Below are positions 1 to 7,388 of a stretch of 57,582 nt of DNA, in pieces (position 1 is the first letter of the stretch; each line of letters opens with the position of its first letter). Source of the stretch: Paraplanobispora takensis (GTDB taxonomy: Bacteria > Actinomycetota > Actinomycetes > Streptosporangiales > Streptosporangiaceae); the NCBI RefSeq assembly GCF_016863195.1, contig NZ_BOOK01000061.1:1-57582 (forward strand), in the 5' to 3' direction. The translations under genes were made by a program, and so were the position numbers. The notes below the pieces were generated by a model. That model was not told the origin of the DNA, searched no databases, and saw only the letters and a list, made by a program, of their open reading frames with translations.

Positions 1-135
1 GGTCTCGCCACCGGGCGTCTCCTCCCCAGGAGTCTCCCCGCCAGGCGTCTCTTCGCCCGGGGTCTCCTCACCGGGGGTCTCGCCACCGGGCGCCTCTTCG
101 CCCGGGGCCTCCCCACCCGGGGTCTCCCCGCCCGG
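1..135 (-). repeat. 15-bp coding tandem repeat, PGxE(T/A) x9
   Basis: Nine in-frame 15-bp units encode P-G-(G/E)-E-(T/A). Third codon positions differ between units, so the protein repeat has been kept while the DNA drifted. The array continues past the window edge. Confidence 0.85.
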
Positions 136-471
136 CTTCTGCTCTTCGGGCTTCTGCTCGCCCGGCGGGCATTCCTTCGTTGACGAAGACGTGGAGGAGG
201 AAGGGGGTTCGACGCTGCGCTTCGTCTTTTCGAGCGCATGCTTCATCACGCTGTCGATCAGGTCGGAGGCGTCGACGCTCTTCCCGCCCTCGGGGCAGGG
301 GCAGAGCGGGGAGGGGGACCCTCCATGAGAACCGTGCTTCCCCTCCGAGACCGTAGCCGATCCGGAGGAGGACCCGCCGCCTGTGGTGGCGCTGGCGGTC
401 GAGGGCAGGGAAACACCAAGAACTAAGCACCCGGCCACAGATACAGTCAGGCGGTATACGACCTTCTTCAT
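1..471 (-). CDS. secreted repeat protein, C-terminus cut by window edge
   Basis: An open frame of 157 codons runs from an ATG at 471 to the first base without a stop, so the 3' end is missing. The start is set by an AGAGGA ribosome site just upstream. The N-terminus (MKKVVYRLTVSVAGC, then a hydrophobic run ending ASA near residue 28) is a Sec signal peptide. A Ser/Gly-rich stretch with a CPC motif follows, then a short charged helix (about 68-88), then nine copies of the pentapeptide PGxE(T/A) reaching the cut end. The repeats suggest a stiff, acidic extracellular stalk. No family was recognised. Whether a wall anchor or membrane segment follows is outside the window. Confidence 0.75.
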   Translation of the reverse strand, partial: MKKVVYRLTVSVAGCLVLGVSLPSTASATTGGGSSSGSATVSEGKHGSHGGSPSPLCPCPEGGKSVDASDLIDSVMKHALEKTKRSVEPPSSSTSSSTKECPPGEQKPEEQKPGGETPGGEAPGEEAPGGETPGEETPGEETPGGETPGEETPGGET

Positions 472-755
472 GGTTTCCTCTGATATGGCGGCACTCACTG
501 GAGAACCGAAAACGAGTACGGGCCAATACCGATGCCGAAAAGTGTCCGGCCTTGGCCTGGCTTGACGACGTCAATGTTGTCGATCACCGTCGGCCACGCC
601 GGGGAAGACGCGGCGCGTTTTCGCCAACCTTGGTGAAGGCCCTACTCGCCTTATAAAAACGCCCATGTCATAACTTGAGCGCCACCACTGCCACCACTGC
701 CACCACTGCCCCCACAGGAAATGCGCTGAATTCTTTTCTCACCCACCCGGAAGCC
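472..755. other. intergenic gap without a gene
   Basis: This gap separates the end of the Gfo/Idh operon from the next minus-strand gene. It should hold the promoter of the secreted repeat protein. The only structure I see is a 9-bp tandem repeat at 681-710. Open frames here have no ribosome site or recognisable protein sequence. Confidence 0.6.
681..710. repeat. 9-bp tandem repeat (GCCACCACT x3)
   Basis: Three perfect copies of GCCACCACT followed by a partial fourth, in non-coding DNA. Confidence 0.8.
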
Positions 756-781
756 GGGGTACGGCCGCGCCGCCGTACCCC
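756..781 (-). terminator. hairpin terminator of the catabolic operon
   Basis: A perfect 10-bp stem (GGGGTACGGC / GCCGTACCCC) with a 6-nt loop lies 17 nt beyond the Gfo/Idh stop codon. There is no T-tract, which is common for actinobacterial terminators. Confidence 0.6.
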
Positions 782-797
782 TCGCCTACCCCGGGAC

Positions 798-1652
798 TCA
801 GCCGAGCTGCGCCTCGGCGGAGGCGATGATCTCCTGCAGGCGCAGGCCGTGCGCGGCGTCGAGCGGGTGGCCGCCACCGCCGCGCACGGTCGTGGCGAAC
901 TCGGCGATCATCGTGGAGAAGGCCTCGGGACCGATCGCGCTCCCGTCGACGGACTCCCGGCCGAGCCTGCCGTAGACGTCCACGTGGGGAGGCGGGGTCT
1001 GCCCCGGGGCGCTCAGGCACAGCGAGGCCTCGCTGACCGCGCCGGTCTCGTGCTCCAGCAGCAGCCCGACCCAGCCGGTCGGGTTGCCATGCGCGCGCAC
1101 CCCGGTGACCGGGCCGAGCGCTGCGTCCAGCATGTCGATCATGTGCGGGCCGACGTCGAGGATCGCGCCGCGCTCCAGGCGCCACGGAGTGGCGAAGTGG
1201 CCGCCGAGCATGGCCCCGGAGACGTTGGCCGCGTGCCCGCCGAACGGCTCGACCGCCGACACCCGCGCCAGGAACGCCCGGACCGCGGCCGAGTAACGCC
1301 ATGTCAGGCACATCTGGGAGACCACGCCCGCCTCCCCGACGGCGTCGGCCAGGCGCCTGGCGCCGTCCAGGTCGGCCGCGAGCGGCTTCTCCAGCAGCAG
1401 GGCCTTGCCCGCCTTGGCGGCCAGGACGCCGAGCTCGGCCTGTACGGCGGGCGGCACCGAGAAGAGCACGGCCTCACAGGCGTCGAAGAGCTCCTCGATC
1501 TTCTCGAAGACCGGTGCGCCCAGCCTGGCCGCGGCCTCGGGCCGCCGGGCCCACACTCCCGCCAGCCGTGCGTACGGCCCGGCCGCCAGCATCGGCGCGT
1601 GCACCATCTCCGCCCACGGCCCGGCACCGACCAGGCCCACAGATACCGTCAC
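798..1652 (-). CDS. Gfo/Idh/MocA-family NAD(P)-dependent oxidoreductase
   Basis: 284 aa. The N-terminal Rossmann motif VGLVGAGPWAE (residues 5-15) and the EKPLA motif (88-92), whose lysine is catalytic in this family, identify a Gfo/Idh/MocA dehydrogenase acting on a sugar, inositol or similar polyol/keto substrate. It is shorter than most members (330-400 aa), mainly in the C-terminal sheet domain. It is the last gene of a five-gene minus-strand operon. Its GTG start overlaps the TGA of the preceding SDR gene as GTGA, implying translational coupling. Substrate unknown; context suggests a late oxidation step in the same pathway. Confidence 0.85.
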   Translation of the reverse strand: MTVSVGLVGAGPWAEMVHAPMLAAGPYARLAGVWARRPEAAARLGAPVFEKIEELFDACEAVLFSVPPAVQAELGVLAAKAGKALLLEKPLAADLDGARRLADAVGEAGVVSQMCLTWRYSAAVRAFLARVSAVEPFGGHAANVSGAMLGGHFATPWRLERGAILDVGPHMIDMLDAALGPVTGVRAHGNPTGWVGLLLEHETGAVSEASLCLSAPGQTPPPHVDVYGRLGRESVDGSAIGPEAFSTMIAEFATTVRGGGGHPLDAAHGLRLQEIIASAEAQLG

Positions 1653-2455
1653 ATCTCCAGCTTCTCACGGGCCCAGGACCTGATCGCGTGTTCCGGGCGG
1701 TGCGCGGTGGTGCCGCCGTCGACGACGATCGTCTGGCCGGTGACGCAGCGTGCCTCCTCCGAGGCCAGGAAGGCCACCAGCGCCGCCACGTCGTCCGGGT
1801 CGGCCGCCCACGGCAGGACGCGTTCCGCGGCCTTCTCCGCCAGCCGTTCCGGTGTCATCACGGCCCGCGCCAGGTCCGTCATCACCAGCCCGGGGGCCAC
1901 CGCGTTGCACCGGACGCCGCGGGAGCCGTACATCGTGGCGACGTAGCGGACCAAGCCCGTCAGCGCCGCCTTGGAGGCTCCGTAGGCGGCGTGGTCGGCG
2001 TCGCCCACCAGGGCGGACACCGAGGAGGTGACCACGATCGCGCCGCCGCCGGTCATGGCCGGGACCGTGTGCTTGACCATGAGCATCGCGCCGCGCAGGT
2101 TGACCGCCATCGTCCGGTCCCAGACCGCCACGTCCATGTCGAGCAGGTCCCCGTCCCTGCCGTAGACGTCGCGGTCCAGGCAGGCCGCGTTGGAGTGCAC
2201 CACGTCCAGCCGGCCGAACGAGGCCACCAGCTCGGCGACGGCGTCCTCGACCGCCTTCTCCTCCGAGACGTCGCAGTGGAGCGCGCACGCCGTACCGCCG
2301 GCGGACCTGATCGCCGAGGCGACCGCCCGCGCGCCCGCGAGCCGCAGGTCGGCGACGCCGACGCAGGCCCCCTCGGCGGCCAGCCTGCGCGCGGTGGCCG
2401 CGCCGATCCCCGAGCCCGCGCCGGTGACCAGGGCGACCTTCCCGTCGAAGCGCAT
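1649..2455 (-). CDS. SDR-family oxidoreductase
   Basis: 268 aa classical short-chain dehydrogenase. TGAGSGIG (11-18) binds the cofactor, S144/S145 and Y158-x3-K162 form the active site, and the C-terminus carries the usual GQTIVVDGG. The NNAG motif is changed to SNAA (88-91). The ATG at 2455 is preferred over an upstream in-frame start because it overlaps the P450 stop codon by one base (TGATG), a coupled arrangement; the upstream extension lies inside the P450 gene. Probably interconverts an alcohol and ketone on the compound processed by the neighbouring P450 and dioxygenase. Confidence 0.88.
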   Translation of the reverse strand: MRFDGKVALVTGAGSGIGAATARRLAAEGACVGVADLRLAGARAVASAIRSAGGTACALHCDVSEEKAVEDAVAELVASFGRLDVVHSNAACLDRDVYGRDGDLLDMDVAVWDRTMAVNLRGAMLMVKHTVPAMTGGGAIVVTSSVSALVGDADHAAYGASKAALTGLVRYVATMYGSRGVRCNAVAPGLVMTDLARAVMTPERLAEKAAERVLPWAADPDDVAALVAFLASEEARCVTGQTIVVDGGTTAHRPEHAIRSWAREKLEM

Positions 2456-3654
2456 CACCACTCCACCGGCAGTGCGGTCAGGCCGCGGCCGACGATCGAC
2501 GTGCGGTAGGAGACCTCCTGCCCGGGGACGAGCCGGAGCCGGGGCAGGCGCTCGCCCAGGATGTCGAGGGCGGTGCGGAGCTGCAGGCGGCCCAGGGCGG
2601 CGCCCACGCAGAAGTGGATGCCGTAGCCGAGGGTCATGTGGGCGTCGGCGTTGGGGCGGTCGATCCGGAAACTCTCGGGGTCGTCGAAGACGGTCTCGTC
2701 GTGGGCGGCGGAGTCGGTGGACAGCAGGCACAGCGACCCCGCCGGGATCGTCGTCCCGTGCAGCTCGATGTCGGAGGTGGCGTAGCGGAAGGAGCCGAGG
2801 CTGGCGCCGTCGATGCGCATGCACTCCTCGACCGCGTTGCGGGTCAGCTCCGGCGGCACCGGCCAGATCCCCTCGCGCAGCAGCCGCAGCGCGCTGTTGC
2901 CGAGCTGGTTGGGCACCGTGTCGTTGCCGCCGAGCAGGATCGTGGAGATCAGCTCGACGACCTCGCGGTGCGACAGCTCCTCGCCGATCAGGGAGGTCAT
3001 CAGCGAGGTGAAGTCGTCGCGCGGGTCCCGGGCGCGGGAGGCGACGAGCCGGTCCACGTAGTCGAGGTAGGCCAGGAAGCTCTCGGCCAGCACGAGCTGC
3101 CGGTCGGGCGGCTGCGGCGACAGGAACAGCTGGAACCAGCCCTTCACGTGCTCCTTGACGAACTCCTCGTCCTCCTCGGGCACGCCGATGAAGCGGGCGG
3201 TGAGCTTGGCCGAGGGCTCGTGCGCGATCTCGGCGACGAAGTCCGCCGCCCCGCGCGGGGCCACCCGGTCGAGCAGGTCCTCGTTCAGCTGCCGGAACCG
3301 CTGCTCCATCGCCGAGACCGCGCGCGGGGTGAAGGCCCGCGACACCGAGCGGCGCAGCCGGGTGTGCACGGGCGGGTCGACGTTGGCCACGAAGCTCGAC
3401 AGGAAGGAGCCGTGCTCGCCCAGCTTGAGCCGGGTCTCCTCGGACAGGCTCCGGGAGATCGTCAGCGACCCCTCGGAGGAGAAGCGCCCGGAGTCGCCGT
3501 AGGCGGCGCGCACGTCGGCGTACCGGGTCAGGACGTGCGCGCCCAGGTGCTCGCTGCGGAAGACCGGCCGCTCGTGGCGGAGGCGGCGCAGGAAGTCGTA
3601 CGGCGCGGCGACGTGCCAGGCCGCGCCGACGTCGAAGTCATCAGCGTCGATCAT
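2455..3654 (-). CDS. cytochrome P450
   Basis: 399 aa, a normal length for a soluble bacterial P450. The I-helix oxygen-activation motif is GGNDT (242-246), the K-helix ExxR is E277/R280, and the haem loop LGYGIHFCVG places the thiolate ligand at C349. The loop has Leu where Phe is usual. The enzyme would hydroxylate a small organic substrate using ferredoxin and reductase encoded elsewhere; neither is in the operon. It follows the phosphotriesterase-like gene after about 48 bp and is coupled to the SDR downstream. Sequence alone does not give the substrate. Confidence 0.93.
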   Translation of the reverse strand: MIDADDFDVGAAWHVAAPYDFLRRLRHERPVFRSEHLGAHVLTRYADVRAAYGDSGRFSSEGSLTISRSLSEETRLKLGEHGSFLSSFVANVDPPVHTRLRRSVSRAFTPRAVSAMEQRFRQLNEDLLDRVAPRGAADFVAEIAHEPSAKLTARFIGVPEEDEEFVKEHVKGWFQLFLSPQPPDRQLVLAESFLAYLDYVDRLVASRARDPRDDFTSLMTSLIGEELSHREVVELISTILLGGNDTVPNQLGNSALRLLREGIWPVPPELTRNAVEECMRIDGASLGSFRYATSDIELHGTTIPAGSLCLLSTDSAAHDETVFDDPESFRIDRPNADAHMTLGYGIHFCVGAALGRLQLRTALDILGERLPRLRLVPGQEVSYRTSIVGRGLTALPVEW

Positions 3655-3702
3655 GGAAAAGACCTCCCGGGCTCGGTACGGCTCTCGTGTCTCGGTACGG
3701 CT

Positions 3703-4692
3703 TCAGTACGGCTCGCGCCGGGTGAGGATGTCGCGGGGGTTGACGACGAGCATCCGGTGGATCTGCTCCTCGGTGACGCCCCGCCTGCGCAGCTCGGGGA
3801 GCACGTCCCGGGAGATGTGCAGCAGGTGGTAGTCGGGGTGGCGGCGCCGTACCACCTCGGGGTCGAAGCGGTCGTTGAAGCAGTAGGAGTCGTGGGACAG
3901 GACCATGCGGCCGGCGTGTCCCCGCTCGCACATGGCCGCCACCGTCGCCACCCGGTCCTCGAAGGAGCTGATGGTGTTGATGCCGAAGCGGTCCATGCCC
4001 AGGTAGGAGCCGTTCGCGATCAGCTCTTCCAGGTAGGCCAGGTCGGTGGAGTCGCCGGCGTGGCCGATCACCACCCGGCCCGGGTCCACTCCCTCCGAGG
4101 CCAGGAGCTTCTGCTGCTCCAGGCCGCCGCGTGAGGCGCTGTGGGAGTGGGTGGTGATCGGCACGCCGGTGGCCCGGTGCGCCTGGGCGACGGCGCGGAA
4201 GACCCGCTCGCAGCCGGCGGTCATGCCCAGGTGGTCGGAGGCGCACTTGAGGATGCCCGCCTTCACGCCGGTGTCGCCGATGCCCTCGGCGATGTCCCGG
4301 ACGAAGAACTCGGCCAGCCTGTCGGGGCCGCCGAACAGCGAGCCGGGGCCGCGGTTGCCGAAGTACGGCGGGAGCGCGTCGTAGGTGTAGAGCCCGGTGG
4401 CGACGACGATGTTGACCTCGGTCAGCTCGGCCACCCGCTGGACCGCGGGCACGTAGCGGCCGAGTCCGATCACGGTCAGGTCCACGATGGTGTCGATGCC
4501 GTGATCCTTCAGCTCGGTCAGCTTGTCGGCGGCCTCGCGGGCCCGCAGCTCCAGGTCCCAGCCCTCGGGGATGTCCGGCCAGTTCCACAGGATCTCCGGG
4601 CTGAGCCCGAAGACGTGCTCGTGCATGAGGGTCGCGCCCAGGTCGGCCACGGGCCCGGCAACGGTCTCGACGTTCGCGTTCCGCTCAGGCAT
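3703..4692 (-). CDS. phosphotriesterase-like metal-dependent hydrolase
   Basis: 329 aa amidohydrolase-superfamily TIM barrel of the PTE branch. All expected metal ligands are visible: H24-x-H26 (MHEHVF), the carbamylated K149 (ILKCAS), H182 (TTHSH), H211 (IGHAGD) and D268 (LSHDSY). Family members hydrolyse phosphotriesters, lactones or related esters; in a P450/dioxygenase operon a lactonase or esterase role is the likeliest inference. Its first eight bases overlap the end of the PhyH gene. Contrast the degenerate homologue at 35414-36319. Confidence 0.85.
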   Translation of the reverse strand: MPERNANVETVAGPVADLGATLMHEHVFGLSPEILWNWPDIPEGWDLELRAREAADKLTELKDHGIDTIVDLTVIGLGRYVPAVQRVAELTEVNIVVATGLYTYDALPPYFGNRGPGSLFGGPDRLAEFFVRDIAEGIGDTGVKAGILKCASDHLGMTAGCERVFRAVAQAHRATGVPITTHSHSASRGGLEQQKLLASEGVDPGRVVIGHAGDSTDLAYLEELIANGSYLGMDRFGINTISSFEDRVATVAAMCERGHAGRMVLSHDSYCFNDRFDPEVVRRRHPDYHLLHISRDVLPELRRRGVTEEQIHRMLVVNPRDILTRREPY

Positions 4693-5464
4693 GGGGGACG
4701 ACCGGGAACTTCGGGTGCTCGAACGGCCGGTTGACGGTCAGGCCCAGATCGTCGGTCTGCCGGTACGGCGTGCCGGTGTAGAGGGCCTCGGCGTCGAAGT
4801 AGGTGACGGTGAAGGACACGCGGGGAGTGTCGCGGCGGTTGGCGGGGGCGCCGTGCACGGTCAGCGCGTGGTGCACGGTCGCGTCCCCGGCGGCCAGGTC
4901 GAGCGGCGGGGACGGCTCCAGTTCCTTGAGCCAGGGGTGCTGGGTGAGCTGGTCGTCGCCGTCGCGGGTGAAGGAGCGGCCGAGCACGCCGTACCGGTGC
5001 GAACCGCTGTAGAACCGCAGGGAGCCCATGTCGGCGGGCACGTCCACCAGGGCGAGCCAGAAGGTGAGCATCGCCGAGCGGTCCATCGGCATCCACGGGA
5101 AGTCCTGGTGGAACTCGGTGGCCCCGTGCCCTCCTCCGCCCTCCTTGACCAGCAGGTTCGTCACCTGCACGCGCACCCCGGCCACGCCGCGCAGCAGCCG
5201 GGTGGCCGCCCGTCCGAGCTGGGGGGCCAGGGCCACCCTCCGGAAGTGCCCGTCGGTCTCGGCGACGTCCCTGGACTGACCGAAGGCCTGGTCCACCTTG
5301 GTGGTCACCGCGCGGGAGCGCCCGGCCAGATGTTCCAGCGCCCGCTCCCGCAGGACGGCCACGTGGCCGGGGCCGAGCAGGCGCGGCAGCCGCACCCAGC
5401 CGTTGTGTTCGAAGAAGGCGACCTCGTCGTCGGTCACGTCGCGGACCGGGGTGTCGTCAGCCAT
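4685..5464 (-). CDS. phytanoyl-CoA dioxygenase (PhyH)-family Fe(II)/2-oxoglutarate oxygenase
   Basis: 259 aa. The facial triad is H119-x-D121 (FHQDFPW) and H204 (LTVHG), with R210 a candidate 2-oxoglutarate contact. The family hydroxylates aliphatic positions of acyl-CoAs or natural products. I chose the ATG at 5464, not an in-frame start at 5515, because the extra 17 codons would include the -10-like sequence and the palindromic operator. First gene of the five-gene operon PhyH-PTE-P450-SDR-Gfo/Idh, diverging from the LLM oxidoreductase. Confidence 0.87.
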   Translation of the reverse strand: MADDTPVRDVTDDEVAFFEHNGWVRLPRLLGPGHVAVLRERALEHLAGRSRAVTTKVDQAFGQSRDVAETDGHFRRVALAPQLGRAATRLLRGVAGVRVQVTNLLVKEGGGGHGATEFHQDFPWMPMDRSAMLTFWLALVDVPADMGSLRFYSGSHRYGVLGRSFTRDGDDQLTQHPWLKELEPSPPLDLAAGDATVHHALTVHGAPANRRDTPRVSFTVTYFDAEALYTGTPYRQTDDLGLTVNRPFEHPKFPVVPHA

Positions 5465-5495
5465 GGGCTCAGTGTCGGACCGGAACCCCTTATAA

Positions 5496-5509
5496 AGCAA
5501 GCGCTTGGT
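5496..5509. promoter_or_regulatory. KstR2-type palindromic operator, PhyH operon side
   Basis: AGCAAGCGCTTGGT fits AnCAAGnnCTTGnT, the motif described for mycobacterial KstR2, a TetR-family repressor. It lies 32 bp upstream of the PhyH start, next to the minus-strand -10-like sequence TTTATA. Confidence 0.65.
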
Positions 5510-5680
5510 ATACACCCTCGGGGAATCCCCGTCCGCGGCCCCGGCGAGGGTCGCACCGGCCCCCGAGAGGGGTCACGCCGGACCCGGGGGAAACCCTCCG
5601 CAGCCCTGGGGAAGGCCCCGTTGTCCGCACCATGAGCCGCCTGCGGGCGGTCGTCCCTGGGCGGCCGGGGCCGTTCACCC

Positions 5681-5701
5681 TATACTTACCAAGCGCTTGA
5701 T
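5681..5701 (+). promoter_or_regulatory. -10 element and KstR2-type operator, LLM gene side
   Basis: ACCAAGCGCTTGAT at 5688-5701 fits AnCAAGnnCTTGnT. TATACT at 5681-5686 is a good -10, so the operator would cover the transcription start. The second site, about 190 bp away, faces the divergent operon, indicating one shared regulator. No such regulator is in the window next to it. Confidence 0.65.
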
Positions 5702-5718
5702 AGGTTAAGGGGGACGTG

Positions 5719-6633
5719 ATGGACCGGCCGTTCAGGTTCGCCGCCGTGGTGAGGGAGGCCGCCTCGGGCCGGGAATGGGCCCGCAAGGCCCGCCGGTTGG
5801 AGGAGTCCGGCTTCGATGTGCTCCTGGTTCCCGACCATCTGGTGGGATCGCGCTTCGCGCCCGTCGCGGCGATGACCGCGGCGGCGTGCGCGACCGGCCG
5901 GCTGCGGGTCGGCACCCTGGTGTTCGCCAACGACTTCCGCCATCCGGCCGTGCTGGCCAAGGAGGCCGCCACCGTCGACCTGCTGTCGGAGGGGCGCCTG
6001 GAGCTGGGCCTGGGCACCGGCTGGATGGCCGCCGACTACGGCGCCGCCGGACTGGCGCTCGATCCGCCGGGGACCCGGGTGGACCGGCTCACCGAGGCGA
6101 TCACGGTCCTCAAGGGGCTGTGGGGCGAAGGCCCGTTCACCTTCCACGGCGAGCACTACCGGATCGACGGGCTGGACCAGCGGCCCAAGCCGGTCCAGCG
6201 GCCCGGCCCGCGGCTGATGCTCGGCGGCGGCGGGCCGCGCGTGCTGCGCCTCGCCGCCCGCGAGGCCGATGTGATCAACCTGACCATGCGGGTCAGGGCG
6301 GACGGCTCCGGCCCCGACGGCGCGGACGGCGGCCTGGACGCCTTCCTGGCCAAGATCGACGTGGTACGGCGGGCCGCCGGGGACCGCTACGGCGCGATCG
6401 AGCTCGGCACCAGCGTCCTGCGGCTGGGCGGGCGCGGGCGGGGCGCGTCGTGGAGCGCCGCCGACCCCTCGCGGCAGGACGAGACCCCCCAGGTGCTGCC
6501 CGGCACCCGCGCGGACGCCGTGGACAAGCTCCGCCACTGGCGCGACACCCACGACCTGTCCTACTTCGTCCTGCACCACGAGGACGACCTGGACGCCTTC
6601 ACCCCGGTCGTGGAGGAGCTCGCGGGACGCTGA
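5719..6633 (+). CDS. LLM-class F420-dependent oxidoreductase
   Basis: 304 aa. The luciferase-like TIM barrel is recognised from RPFRFA at the N-terminus, GTLVFANDFRHPA, and ELGLGTGWMAADY, typical of the MSMEG_2516-like F420 subgroup. It would transfer hydride to or from a small molecule using coenzyme F420 or flavin. The ATG at 5719 is preferred to the GTG at 5716 because it is better spaced from AAGGGGGA. Divergent from the PhyH operon and sharing its operator type, so probably part of the same catabolic function. Confidence 0.85.
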   Translation: MDRPFRFAAVVREAASGREWARKARRLEESGFDVLLVPDHLVGSRFAPVAAMTAAACATGRLRVGTLVFANDFRHPAVLAKEAATVDLLSEGRLELGLGTGWMAADYGAAGLALDPPGTRVDRLTEAITVLKGLWGEGPFTFHGEHYRIDGLDQRPKPVQRPGPRLMLGGGGPRVLRLAAREADVINLTMRVRADGSGPDGADGGLDAFLAKIDVVRRAAGDRYGAIELGTSVLRLGGRGRGASWSAADPSRQDETPQVLPGTRADAVDKLRHWRDTHDLSYFVLHHEDDLDAFTPVVEELAGR

Positions 6634-6703
6634 GCCGCGACGGGGCGGCACTCAGGGGGCGCCATCGGGCCGGCGGGAGCCGTACGGGCATGATGGGTGC
6701 ACC

Positions 6704-7285
6704 ATGAACGAGATGATTCTGCTTCGGCACGGCGAGACCGAGTGGAGCCGGGACAGGCGGCACACCGGACGCACCGACCTGCCCCTCACCCCCAGGGGCG
6801 AGGACGAGGCGCGGGCGCTGGCCCCCCTCGTCAAGGACAGGGCGCTGGACCTCGTCCTGGTCAGCCCCGCCCTGCGGGCCCGCCGGACGGCCGAGCTGGC
6901 CGGGCTGACCGGCTGCGAGGTCGATCCCGACATGTGGGAGTGGGACTACGGCGGCTACGAGGGGATCACCACCGCGGCGATCCGCGAGACCCGGGCCGGC
7001 TGGTACCTCTGGCGCGACGGCGTCATCCCCGGCGACGCCGGCCACCCCGGCGAGAGCGCCGCGCAGGTCGCCGAGCGCGCCGACCGGGTCATCGCCCGCG
7101 CGAGGGCCGCGGAGGGCGATGTCGCGCTGGTCGCCCACGGCCACTTCCTGCGGATCCTGGCGGCCCGCTGGCTCGGCCAGCCACCCGAGGAGGGCCGCTT
7201 CTTCCGTCTCGACACCGGCACCTACTCCCGTCTCGGCTTCGAGCACGGCCAGCAGGTGATCCTCACCTGGAACGCCCCGATCTGA
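6704..7285 (+). CDS. histidine phosphatase (phosphoglycerate-mutase-like) family protein
   Basis: 193 aa. LLRHGETEWS near the N-terminus contains the RHG phosphohistidine motif. The distal histidine is in LVAHGHFLRIL. SPALRARRTAEL provides the usual phosphate-binding arginines. Members dephosphorylate sugar phosphates and other small phosphoesters in the cytoplasm. It lies 70 bp after the LLM gene and may be co-transcribed, but no pathway link is evident. Confidence 0.88.
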   Translation: MNEMILLRHGETEWSRDRRHTGRTDLPLTPRGEDEARALAPLVKDRALDLVLVSPALRARRTAELAGLTGCEVDPDMWEWDYGGYEGITTAAIRETRAGWYLWRDGVIPGDAGHPGESAAQVAERADRVIARARAAEGDVALVAHGHFLRILAARWLGQPPEEGRFFRLDTGTYSRLGFEHGQQVILTWNAPI

Positions 7286-7388
7286 TCGCGCCGGCCCGGG
7301 CACTCAACTCGAACGCGATCATGTCGATATTCCGGTCAGTGATGCGGGATGGGCCCGCGGCGGTATCTGAGAAAGAGGCTGACCGGAC

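Noticed and set aside
5465-5515. N-terminal extension of the PhyH protein
   Set aside because: The 51 bases contain the operator and promoter-like sequence, and the conserved domain begins after the ATG at 5464.
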